From contig DAOVNC010000247.1 of NCBI GenBank assembly GCA_030630445.1, forward strand, positions 1-5,670: DNA of 5,670 bases, given 5' to 3'. The position numbers and the translations under genes were made by a program. This DNA comes from Kiritimatiellales bacterium. Lineage in GTDB: Bacteria > Verrucomicrobiota > Kiritimatiellia > Kiritimatiellales > Pontiellaceae. The first letter of the stretch is position 1. Every line of letters begins with the position of its first letter. The notes beneath the pieces are model-generated. The model had not been told where the DNA came from and did not search any database. It saw nothing but the letters and a program-made list of their open reading frames with translations. Shown here piece after piece: positions 1-5,670 of this stretch.

Positions 1-3000
1 ATAGAGCATGTTGCCGGCAATGTTTAGATCCGTTGCGTTGCGCCATTCCGAACCGGCACCGGTCACGAAGACCGCGTTGTTCAAGGCATTGGAAGACCCG
101 CCGATGAATCCATTCCCATTGATCACCAAGCCACCCTCTTCGATCCGCAGCGTATTGCCGGAACCTTCATAGCCCACATACAGGTCGCCCGAGTTATCCC
201 AGACCGCCCCCGCACCCGACACCAGCACCGCATTGTTGGCAGAATATTTCCCGACAATGCCTTCCGCGCTATTGACCGCACCGCCGTTTGTGATTGTGAG
301 TTCGTTGTTGGAACCGCCATGACCAACCACCAGCGATCCGGCATTGTTCCAGCTCCCGCCGGACACAGTTGCTCGGTTTCCACTGGCAGGCACAGCATAG
401 CCAATGTAGCTATTTGAGCTTACTACCGCGCCGCCGCCATCGATGGTCAGTGAGTTATCGGAGCCTCCATAGCCAACGTGCAGGTTGCCACTGTTCAATG
501 TCGATCCAGTACCGGATACCAGCACCGCATTGTTGGCCGAGAATGCCCCAATGCTGGTTTCTGAACTTTCAACCAAGCCCCCACTCGTGACGGATAGCTT
601 GTTATCGGTACCGTCCATCCCAACCACCAGCGACCCGGCATTGCTCCAGCTTCCGCCAGACACGGTCACCTCATTGCCGTTGGCAAATGCCGTATAGCCA
701 ATGTAGCTATTTGAGCTTACTACCGTTCCGCCGTCATCGATCGTAAGCGTATTATCGGAACCTTTATTGCCGACGTACAAATTACCACTGTTTAAAACCG
801 AACCCGTACCGGACACTAGCACCGTGTTATTGCTAGAGAATGCGCCAATGGTTATTGCCGAGCTCTCAACTAGACCACCGTCGGTGATGGACAACCCGTT
901 GTTGGATCCTTCCAATCCAACCACCAGCGATCCTGCGTTATTCCAGCTTCCGCCGGACACCGTCGCTTGGTTGCCGCTGGCCGATGCAGCATAGCCGATG
1001 TAGCTATTGGAACTGACAACCGCACCACCGTCTTCAACGGTCAACGAGTTATCCGAACCTTCGTTGCCGACATACAGATTACCAGTGTCCAAAACCGATC
1101 CCGCACCGGATACCAGTACCGTGTTGTTGGTGGAAAATGCACCAATGATCGTTTCCGAACTCGTGACCGCACCACCATCCGTGACCGACAGTCCGTTATT
1201 GGAGCCGTCCATTCCAATCACCAGCGATCCACTGTTGTTCCATGTGCCGCCAGATACAGTCGCCTGGTTACCACTGGCAGGTTCCGCATAACCAATGTAA
1301 CTGTTAGAGCTAACAACAGCACCACTGTCGTCAATGATCAGCGAGTTATCCGAGCCTCTCTGGCCGACCACTAACTCGTTAGCATTGCTCCACATTGACC
1401 CGGATCCAGAAACGACAACGGTGTTGCTATCAGCCCCTGTACTTCGGCCGACGATACCGAAATAGTCATGAAGTATGCCACCATTGTTGATGGACAGCAT
1501 ATTTCCCGAGCTAGAATCCCCAAAATAGCTTCGCTCGCTTAAAATTTGGCCGCGATTGCTGATTTCAACCGAGTTGCCACCGCCCCCTCTGCCAACGCTC
1601 CAGTCTTCACTATTGTTCCAAACAGAACCTTCGCCAGAGACCATAACCGCATTGTTTCCAGAACTTCCACTATCGGAGACGAAACCGTTAACATTGTACA
1701 CCCCACCACCATCTACAATCTCCAATCGGTGCCCCGTTCCCCCTCCTCCACCAACGGTTAGGGACTTTCCAACATACCAAGCCGAACCCATGCCAGAGAC
1801 CACAACCGCATTGCTATTGCCAGACACAAACTGCCCGCCGCCAATAACACCGTCGCCTCCGTAACCAAACTTACTTTCCTTGCTATAAACAACACCGCCA
1901 TTTCTGATTTCAAGCGTATTTCCATCACCACCAAGACCAACGGTCAGCGAGGCATTTGTCCAAACCGAGTTAACACCGGAAACCAGAACATTATTGTCGG
2001 AACCAGACCTATACCCAATAAGGGAATACCCACACGAAACCATTCCTCCATTGGTGATAACCAGAGAGTTTCCTGATCCGTACTCGCCAATGCTCAAGGT
2101 TCTACTGTTCCAAAGTGAACCCATCCCAGAAACGAGGACGGTGTTGTTATCAGAAGAATTACCGGATCCCAGATAACTTGCATCATTCTGAACTACCCCG
2201 CCATCGGTAATCTCAAGGGTGTTTCCATCCCCGTCCTGTCCAATATACAAACGGCGACTATTACTCCAAATCGACCCATCACCTGAGACCAGAACCGCAT
2301 TACTATCGGAGCCATAAAAGCCAATGGATCCCGTTTCACCCTGAACCATACCGCCATCCGTGATAAACAGACGACTCCCCACTCCCTTATAACCAACATA
2401 AAGATTCAGCGAATTGTTCCATACGGAGCCGCCTGTAACCTCTATCATGCCGCTTTCATTAGAACCCAATCCCACATACCCATAATTGCTATTCACTTCT
2501 GATCCATTGGCAACAATCATCTCTGGAGATCCACTGGTGTCACCGACCACAATACGCCCAAATCCGTAACCACTGGTATTCGGGAGATTGTTGCTATCGA
2601 CATTGCCGATGAGCACCCAACTCCTATTCTCGACCGTCAGCGAGTTTCCCGTTCCGCCATTGACCCAGTTGTCGCCGGATTTGTGTCCGCCGAGATAAAG
2701 CGCTTCGTTGTTTTGCCATACGGAACCTTGGCCAGAGACTAGGGCGGCATTGTTGTCTGCGCCGGAGGCGTAGCCGATATGGCCGATGCGATCCTCGACG
2801 CGCCCGCCGTCTTCGATGGAAAGGTGGTTGTTCGAGCCTTCGTGCCCTACATAAAGCTCATTCGTGGCAACCCATTTGGAGCCGAGTCCAGTAACGAGCA
2901 TGGTGTTGTCGCGGGCGGTGCCATGCGTTCCGATATAGCCGATATCGCTGCGGACTTCGCCGCCGTCGGCCACAATAAAGGTATTGCCAGAGCCCGAGGA

Positions 3001-4701
3001 ACCCATTGAAAACACAGTCTTCGACTCCAGCAGCGATCCTGATCCCGTTACGATAGCGCTATTGCCATCGGACGATGCGTGGCGACCAACGACCGTGCCG
3101 TTGCTGGCGCGTACGACCCCGCCATTGGTAATGGTCATGTGGTTACCAGCTCCATACAGCCCCACATACATGTTTTGCGACAGATTGATCGAGGCATCGT
3201 CTACCAGCATGGTGTTGTTGTCGGAACCAGAGTAGTAGCCCAGAATGACATGGCCAAAAGATCCCATGGTTTCAACCATGGCTCCATCTTCGACCACCAT
3301 ATGGTTGTTGGAACCTCTGAGTCCAACCGCCACACCAACCCCGCCACGGGGTGTGATGAGCTTCGAACCCTCACCGGAGACCACAATTCGGTTGCCGGAT
3401 GATGCCGCACTATAGGCAGCAATAACGTCCTCCGCCACCACTTGACCACCATTCGTGATGATCAACGTATTGCCATCTCCCTGATAACCAACATCGATCC
3501 GCCCCGTCGAGTTCCACATGGAGTTACTGCCAGCGACTGTTACTGTGTTGCCAGAAGAGCTAGATCCATATCCCACGTGTCCACCACTGCTTTGTATCAG
3601 CGCACCGTTGGTGGCAACCATACTGTTTCCAGAAGTATCTTTGCCCACATATAGGCTAGAGCCACTTCGATCCCATAACGCATCGGAGCCATTCATAACG
3701 ATCATGCGCTGATCTTCGATTGTGCTGCCCATACCCGTCAGTTCACCGCCGACTTCGAGGGTGCCGCCGGAGTTAAAGTTAAAGCCGGTCATGGCGGCGT
3801 TAAAGTTGGTGCTGACGGCGAGGCGACCGCCATCGTTGAGGTCGAAGTTGTTGCCGGTATAAATGTTGAGATCGGTGGTGGCGACGGTGCCGCCGTCCCG
3901 GACGGAAACCCGGTTACCGGTGCCGCCTGCTCCGGCGGCGCTGCCGCCGATGTTGAGTTCGGTCGCATTCAGCAGGGCGCCGTCGCCCCAGACGGAAATG
4001 GCATTGTTGGAGGAGTAGGACTGAACCCCCAGATTGACGACGGGGCTCTGGACGGTTCCTCCATCAACAATCATGAGAAGGTTGTCCGAACCGTGTTCTC
4101 CGACATTGAGGATGCCCGTATTGTTCCAAACCGAATTCGTACCCGTGACAAGGACGCTATTATCATCTGAACCAATCCAGTAGCCAATGCTTCCATCGCC
4201 GGATGAAACCCGCCCACCATCGAAAATGCCCAAGGCATTGTCGGAACCCGTATGGCCGACATGCAGCGTCGTAGCATTCAGTTCCGAACCGGAACCGGAT
4301 ATAGAGGCAAAATTATTACTGGAAGCCTTGCCGATATAGGCATTCGCCGTATCAACCCGACCGCCGCCGAAGACGCCCAGCGTATTGTCGCTGCCTTGGT
4401 TTCCGACCGCGATTTCCATGGAGCTGTTCCACACCGCGTTGGAGCCACTTACAAAGGCACTGTTGCCCATCGAGGTGGCGTTGTTGCCGATGATGCCGAG
4501 CTGGCTGTCGACCCGCCCGCCATCGGCAACAAACAACATGTTGCTGCTGGAGTTGCCTCCCACCATAAGCCACGGCATCGCCACGGTCCATTGGTTGGTA
4601 ACAAACTCGGTGGTTCCCCCCTCGATCGGATTGGAATATCCCTGGACACCCGCAACCGCAACCCCCATGGCCAGCACCGACAATCTCATCGTTTTTTTCA
4701 T
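1..4701 (-). CDS. Giant secreted repeat protein, T5SS/PEP-CTERM-associated-repeat type; N-terminal 1567 residues, C-terminus beyond left edge
   Basis: I read this frame codon by codon: no stop occurs from the ATG at 4701-4699 to the window edge (exactly 1567 codons), so the gene is partial at its 3' end. An in-frame TAG at 4707-4705 lies two codons upstream, and an AAGGGG Shine-Dalgarno-like sequence sits 8 nt before the ATG; ATGs at codons 5 and 12 are less likely starts. Residues 1-21 form a Sec signal peptide. From about residue 30 the chain is a run of some 27-28 degenerate repeats with the core G(S/D)xNxLxIxxGGxV, (Y/F)IG, VSGxGSxWxN, LxVG. This matches my memory of the T5SS/PEP-CTERM-associated repeat (TIGR04393), which is thought to build a beta-helical passenger-like stalk. 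I found one Cys (residue 890), and Asn, Gly and Ser are abundant, as expected for an exported fibre. The likely role is surface structure or adhesion (inference). The anchor, either a T5SS barrel or a PEP-CTERM tail, is not visible. No catalytic motif was seen. Confidence 0.93.
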   Translation of the reverse strand, partial: MKKTMRLSVLAMGVAVAGVQGYSNPIEGGTTEFVTNQWTVAMPWLMVGGNSSSNMLFVADGGRVDSQLGIIGNNATSMGNSAFVSGSNAVWNSSMEIAVGNQGSDNTLGVFGGGRVDTANAYIGKASSNNFASISGSGSELNATTLHVGHTGSDNALGIFDGGRVSSGDGSIGYWIGSDDNSVLVTGTNSVWNNTGILNVGEHGSDNLLMIVDGGTVQSPVVNLGVQSYSSNNAISVWGDGALLNATELNIGGSAAGAGGTGNRVSVRDGGTVATTDLNIYTGNNFDLNDGGRLAVSTNFNAAMTGFNFNSGGTLEVGGELTGMGSTIEDQRMIVMNGSDALWDRSGSSLYVGKDTSGNSMVATNGALIQSSGGHVGYGSSSSGNTVTVAGSNSMWNSTGRIDVGYQGDGNTLIITNGGQVVAEDVIAAYSAASSGNRIVVSGEGSKLITPRGGVGVAVGLRGSNNHMVVEDGAMVETMGSFGHVILGYYSGSDNNTMLVDDASINLSQNMYVGLYGAGNHMTITNGGVVRASNGTVVGRHASSDGNSAIVTGSGSLLESKTVFSMGSSGSGNTFIVADGGEVRSDIGYIGTHGTARDNTMLVTGLGSKWVATNELYVGHEGSNNHLSIEDGGRVEDRIGHIGYASGADNNAALVSGQGSVWQNNEALYLGGHKSGDNWVNGGTGNSLTVENRSWVLIGNVDSNNLPNTSGYGFGRIVVGDTSGSPEMIVANGSEVNSNYGYVGLGSNESGMIEVTGGSVWNNSLNLYVGYKGVGSRLFITDGGMVQGETGSIGFYGSDSNAVLVSGDGSIWSNSRRLYIGQDGDGNTLEITDGGVVQNDASYLGSGNSSDNNTVLVSGMGSLWNSRTLSIGEYGSGNSLVITNGGMVSCGYSLIGYRSGSDNNVLVSGVNSVWTNASLTVGLGGDGNTLEIRNGGVVYSKESKFGYGGDGVIGGGQFVSGNSNAVVVSGMGSAWYVGKSLTVGGGGGTGHRLEIVDGGGVYNVNGFVSDSGSSGNNAVMVSGEGSVWNNSEDWSVGRGGGGNSVEISNRGQILSERSYFGDSSSGNMLSINNGGILHDYFGIVGRSTGADSNTVVVSGSGSMWSNANELVVGQRGSDNSLIIDDSGAVVSSNSYIGYAEPASGNQATVSGGTWNNSGSLVIGMDGSNNGLSVTDGGAVTSSETIIGAFSTNNTVLVSGAGSVLDTGNLYVGNEGSDNSLTVEDGGAVVSSNSYIGYAASASGNQATVSGGSWNNAGSLVVGLEGSNNGLSITDGGLVESSAITIGAFSSNNTVLVSGTGSVLNSGNLYVGNKGSDNTLTIDDGGTVVSSNSYIGYTAFANGNEVTVSGGSWSNAGSLVVGMDGTDNKLSVTSGGLVESSETSIGAFSANNAVLVSGTGSTLNSGNLHVGYGGSDNSLTIDGGGAVVSSNSYIGYAVPASGNRATVSGGSWNNAGSLVVGHGGSNNELTITNGGAVNSAEGIVGKYSANNAVLVSGAGAVWDNSGDLYVGYEGSGNTLRIEEGGLVINGNGFIGGSSNALNNAVFVTGAGSEWRNATDLNIAGNMLY
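184..1374 (-). repeat. Four-unit tandem array, 297/297/297/300 bp, in frame
   Basis: The units are 1374-1078, 1077-781, 780-484 and 483-184. Each encodes 99 residues (100 in the last, one codon longer near VWDNSGDL) and consists of two basic repeats. Each begins at the Leu of the LxVG strand, runs through VVSSNSYIGY, ASGN, TVSGGxW, NNxGSLVxG, then a second GG turn, IG and VLVSGxGS. The YIGY codon blocks are exactly 297 bp apart (plus-strand positions 397, 694, 991, 1288). The regular period and high similarity contrast with the diverged repeats elsewhere in the gene and indicate recent amplification by unequal exchange. Confidence 0.9.
3715..3850 (-). other. Irregular segment between two repeat blocks of the giant protein (residues ~285-330)
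   Basis: Here the repeat pattern is replaced by a segment with FDLNDGG, LAVSTNFNAA, FNFNSGGTLEVGG and ELTG, lacking the SGxGSxW element. GGTLxVxGxLTG-like wording is common between repeat blocks in autotransporter and PEP-CTERM passenger proteins (from memory). After it a new repeat series starts with MIVMNGSDALWD. It probably marks a module boundary or cap in the beta-helix; this is inferred. Confidence 0.5.
4639..4701 (-). other. Sec signal peptide of the giant repeat protein
   Basis: The N-terminus has the classic three parts: a basic start (MKKTMR), a hydrophobic core (LSVLAMGVAVAG) and a polar region. Possible signal peptidase I sites are after A17 (A-V-A) or after G21 (V-Q-G before Y-S). 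There is no lipobox Cys, so it is not a lipoprotein. It lacks the long extended N-region seen in some large autotransporters. Confidence 0.85.
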
Positions 4702-4709
4702 CTTCTAAA

Positions 4710-4715
4710 CCCCTT
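4710..4715 (-). promoter_or_regulatory. Ribosome binding site of the giant gene (AAGGGG)
   Basis: Read on the minus strand, AAGGGG lies 8 nt upstream of the ATG at 4701, a normal spacing and close to the AAGGAG consensus. Together with the in-frame TAG just upstream of the ATG it supports the chosen start. Confidence 0.6.
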
Positions 4716-4731
4716 GAATGACTAAATTCAA
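4714..4731 (-). promoter_or_regulatory. Perfect 6-6-6 inverted repeat overlapping the ribosome binding site
   Basis: On the minus strand TTGAAT and ATTCAA flank a 6-nt spacer (TTAGTC). The 3' arm overlaps the first two bases of the AAGGGG site. It could be a protein operator or a weak leader hairpin that partly masks the ribosome binding site. The stem is only 6 bp and A/T-rich, so chance is quite possible. Confidence 0.25.
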
Positions 4732-4739
4732 ACCACTTA

Positions 4740-4773
4740 GGGGACAGGAAAATATTGAAGTCCCAATTCCCCC
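4740..4773. repeat. REP-like inverted repeat (GGGAC...GTCCC)
   Basis: On the plus strand GGGGACAGG is followed by an A/T-rich loop containing the palindrome AATATT, then GTCCC, then AATTCCCCC. The arms GGGAC (4741-4745) and GTCCC (4760-4764) pair perfectly across 14 nt. GGGGACAGG...GTCCCC palindromes are, from memory, very common dispersed elements in PVC genomes and are tied to REP-associated tyrosine transposases. Whether this copy belongs to that family needs a genome-wide search. It lies inside the leader of the giant gene. Confidence 0.4.
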
Positions 4774-4780
4774 GAAACGC

Positions 4781-4796
4781 GCCCCCTTCGGGAGGC
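4781..4796 (-). promoter_or_regulatory. Short GC-rich hairpin in the leader of the giant gene
   Basis: On the minus strand GCCTCC-CGAA-GGGGGC folds into a 6-bp stem with one G-U pair and a 4-nt loop. The same site on the plus strand would contain a C-A mismatch, so the structure fits a minus-strand RNA better. It is not followed by a T run and is therefore not a terminator. It may be part of a dispersed repeat or a leader structure. Confidence 0.35.
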
Positions 4797-4798
4797 AC

Positions 4799-4854
4799 GT
4801 CCTACATCCTTTCTCCACAATCAACGCCGAGCACTCCGCCCTACGTTGTAGGAC
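4799..4854. repeat. 56-bp segment bounded by perfect 8-bp inverted repeats (GTCCTACA/TGTAGGAC)
   Basis: GTCCTACA at 4799-4806 is the exact reverse complement of TGTAGGAC at 4847-4854. The interior is GC-rich next to one arm (the minus strand reads GTAGGGCGGAGTGCTCGG) and A/T-richer next to the other. The layout resembles a small non-autonomous dispersed element, but no target-site duplication is evident and no second copy lies in the window. Confidence 0.4.
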
Positions 4855-4867
4855 ACGGTTCTTTTTG

Positions 4868-4892
4868 AAAAAAAGGCCGTGTTGCCTCACGG
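4868..4892 (-). terminator. Probable rho-independent terminator of the upstream gene
   Basis: The minus strand reads CCGTG-AGGCAA-CACGG, then CC, then seven T. A 5-bp stem with a 6-nt loop is followed by a U tract 2 nt after the stem. It lies about 140 nt beyond the stop at 5033 and upstream of the giant gene, so it would separate the two transcripts. The stem is short, so efficiency is uncertain. Confidence 0.5.
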
Positions 4893-4928
4893 TATATTGA
4901 CTCTTTCCGATCCACTTAAACCCTGTTC

Positions 4929-5012
4929 TTTTTATATGATAAACGGATATTCAGGCCTTATTTGACCCATTAAACAGCCATTTTATATAATATACGGATA
5001 TTTTTTCCTTAT
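4929..5012. repeat. Two imperfect 33-bp direct repeats, 51 bp apart
   Basis: Copies at 4929-4961 and 4980-5012 match at 26 of 33 positions by my alignment. On the minus strand both read ATAAGG, a 4-nt variable stretch, then AATATCCGT followed by an A/T-rich tail ending ATATAAAA. The first copy encountered by transcription begins about 20 bp past the stop of the upstream gene. They could be binding sites for a regulator, a decayed short tandem repeat, or UTR elements. I could not fit a convincing sigma-70 promoter to either copy. Confidence 0.55.
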
Positions 5013-5032
5013 ACCAAACCCTTGGTTTTCCC

Positions 5033-5670
5033 CTATTCCAGCTCAACTCCGATCCGGTAGAAGCCTTGGCTTTCGGCGTTGTGTACGCTATCCGTATAGC
5101 TGTTTTGCGGATGGTGGATACCGGTTTCCAAGGATTGGAACGCGGCGGGCAGGTTCGTTTTCCAGTAGACGGAATAAACGCGGCCGGTGACAGAATCCCA
5201 GCTGACGACAAACATTCCATTGGCCGGCGAATCAAACGTCCGAACCATGAAACAGGAATCGGGGTTTGTCGGATCCATGCCCGTAATGAATTCATCGCGG
5301 TTGTTCTGGCCGTCGCCGTCGCTGTCGGCCAGCGGATCGCAGTTGGCGGGTCCACCAAAGTACAGCTGCTCCCACCAATCCGGCATGAGGTCGCTGTCGA
5401 GATCATCCAAGCCGACCACCTGTTTCGACTGCACCCAATCCGACCACGAACCTTCCAGCAGGCCAATGCCGCTGGAAACCGACGCCTTCACGTGGTAGTA
5501 GTACACCACATTCGTGGTTAGACCGCCGAACGTGTGGTTGGTGGCGGCCATCCAGCCCGACTGCTGCAACGCAGCGGCGTTGGTGTTGGCCACGACTTCC
5601 GTCAGATATTCAACCGGCCCGTCCACCACGCTCCATGCAACCTTGTTGGACGTGCCTGCCGTGAACTCCG
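5033..5670 (-). CDS. C-terminal end (211 residues visible) of a large exported protein with an Fn3-like segment and Ca-binding DxDxDG motifs; start beyond right edge
   Basis: The frame is open from the right edge to a TAG at 5035-5033. A GTG at 5629 could be taken as a start, but coding-like sequence (TAGTSNKVAWSVVDGPVEY) runs through it, so I treat the gene as 5'-partial. Visible residues ~1-75 look like a fibronectin type III-type segment (VAWSVVDG, YLTEV, TFGGLTTNVVYYYHVKA). Residues ~88-138 hold acidic Ca-binding motifs, DLDSDLMPDWWE and DSDGDGQNNRDEF followed by GMDPTNPDS, resembling thrombospondin type 3 or dockerin-like repeats. Residues ~140-211 form a small domain (VVSWDSVTGRVYSVYWKTNL ... 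QGFYRIGVELE) that I recall as a frequent C-terminus of large secreted PVC proteins. There is no PEP-CTERM tail or barrel. The catalytic or main part lies outside the window, so function is unknown. A probable terminator follows at 4892-4868. Confidence 0.85.
   Translation of the reverse strand, partial: EFTAGTSNKVAWSVVDGPVEYLTEVVANTNAAALQQSGWMAATNHTFGGLTTNVVYYYHVKASVSSGIGLLEGSWSDWVQSKQVVGLDDLDSDLMPDWWEQLYFGGPANCDPLADSDGDGQNNRDEFITGMDPTNPDSCFMVRTFDSPANGMFVVSWDSVTGRVYSVYWKTNLPAAFQSLETGIHHPQNSYTDSVHNAESQGFYRIGVELE

Larger units (their letters stand above)
1..4614 (-). repeat. Protein-level repeat domain, ~27-28 degenerate beta-rich repeats
   Basis: After the signal peptide nearly the whole frame is one repeating motif. 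Each copy has a GG turn (e.g. DGGxV or NGGxV), an I-G step, a SGxGSxW element and an LxVG strand. I counted about 27-28 SGxGSxW-like elements in 1567 residues, an average near 55 residues per copy. Copies differ in length and sequence through most of the gene (positions about 1380-4614). They become regular only in the amplified block at 184-1374. The regular Gly/Asn turns and alternating hydrophobic residues fit a right-handed parallel beta-helix, but that fold is inferred. Confidence 0.85.
4702..5032. other. 331-bp intergenic region between the two minus-strand genes
   Basis: No convincing gene is present; the open frames crossing it have no coding character. From right to left it contains the two 33-bp direct repeats, a terminator-like hairpin, a 56-bp inverted-repeat-bounded segment, a GC hairpin, a REP-like palindrome and the ribosome binding site. 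The promoter of the giant gene should lie here, most simply between the terminator and the ATG. However, I found no -35/-10 pair good enough to annotate. Confidence 0.6.

Noticed and set aside
967..1374. 135-residue plus-strand open frame inside the repeat array
   Set aside because: It is exactly antisense to the giant gene and repeats with the same 297-bp period; its composition follows from the complement of Gly/Ser/Asn codons.
184..1374. CRISPR-like interpretation of regularly spaced repeats
   Set aside because: The period is 297 bp, the whole unit is coding and in frame, and there are no short repeats with unique spacers.
4252..4725. 157-residue plus-strand open frame across the start of the giant gene
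   Set aside because: It is antisense to the signal peptide and first repeats, has no recognisable domain, and conflicts with the well-supported minus-strand frame.
4352..4798. 148-residue minus-strand frame overlapping the start of the giant gene
   Set aside because: It is out of frame with the repeat protein, has Cys- and Gln-rich low-complexity sequence typical of a shifted shadow, and lacks a signal peptide.
4899..5012. TATATTATATAAAA-like stretches as sigma-70 promoters
   Set aside because: No acceptable -35 box at 16-18 bp from any -10-like hexamer was found, and the A/T richness makes chance matches likely.
5016..5029. AAACC-AAG-GGTTT hairpin right after the upstream stop as a terminator
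   Set aside because: The stem is short with a 3-nt loop and is not followed by a T run on the minus strand; the hairpin at 4892-4868 is better.
5066..5521. Plus-strand and alternative minus-strand frames over the right-hand gene
   Set aside because: They are shadows of the frame encoding the Fn3-like and DxDxDG segments, which alone shows family-like motifs.
5033..5629. GTG at 5629 as the true start of the right-hand gene
   Set aside because: The frame stays open upstream to the edge with sequence that continues the Fn3-like segment, and there is no signal peptide after the GTG.

Overview
The window looks like part of a bacterial chromosome from the PVC superphylum, most likely a Kiritimatiellota (Pontiella-like) or related Verrucomicrobiota/Lentisphaerota organism. 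This is inference from protein style only: a huge Asn/Gly/Ser-rich secreted protein made of T5SS/PEP-CTERM-associated-type repeats, and a neighbour ending in a Ca-binding DxDxDG segment plus a C-terminal domain that I associate with large exported proteins of this group. No rRNA, tRNA or taxonomic marker is present.

Everything coding reads on the minus strand. From right to left: (1) 5670-5033 is the C-terminal end of a large exported protein whose start lies beyond the right edge. (2) 5032-4702 is a 331-bp non-coding gap. It holds two imperfect 33-bp direct repeats, a probable intrinsic terminator for the upstream gene, a 56-bp segment bounded by 8-bp inverted repeats, a short GC hairpin, a REP-like inverted repeat, and the ribosome binding site of the next gene. 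(3) 4701-1 is one uninterrupted frame of 1567 codons that starts with a Sec signal peptide and runs off the left edge without a stop.

The giant frame dominates the window. It holds about 27-28 copies of a short beta-rich repeat averaging roughly 55 residues (core pattern G-x-x-N-x-L-x-I-x-x-G-G, then I-G, then V-S-G-x-G-S-x-W-x-N, then L-x-V-G). An irregular segment near residues 285-330 separates a first small block of repeats from the long second block. At positions 1374-184 pairs of repeats have been tandemly amplified into four units of 297, 297, 297 and 300 bp. The anchoring end (autotransporter barrel, PEP-CTERM tail or other) is outside the window.

Both genes encode predicted exported, probably surface or extracellular proteins. 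Nothing shows that they work as one system: a terminator-like hairpin and 331 bp separate them. I see no enzyme, defence, CRISPR, phage or transposase gene. The many open frames on the plus strand and in the other minus frames are shadows of the giant repetitive gene.
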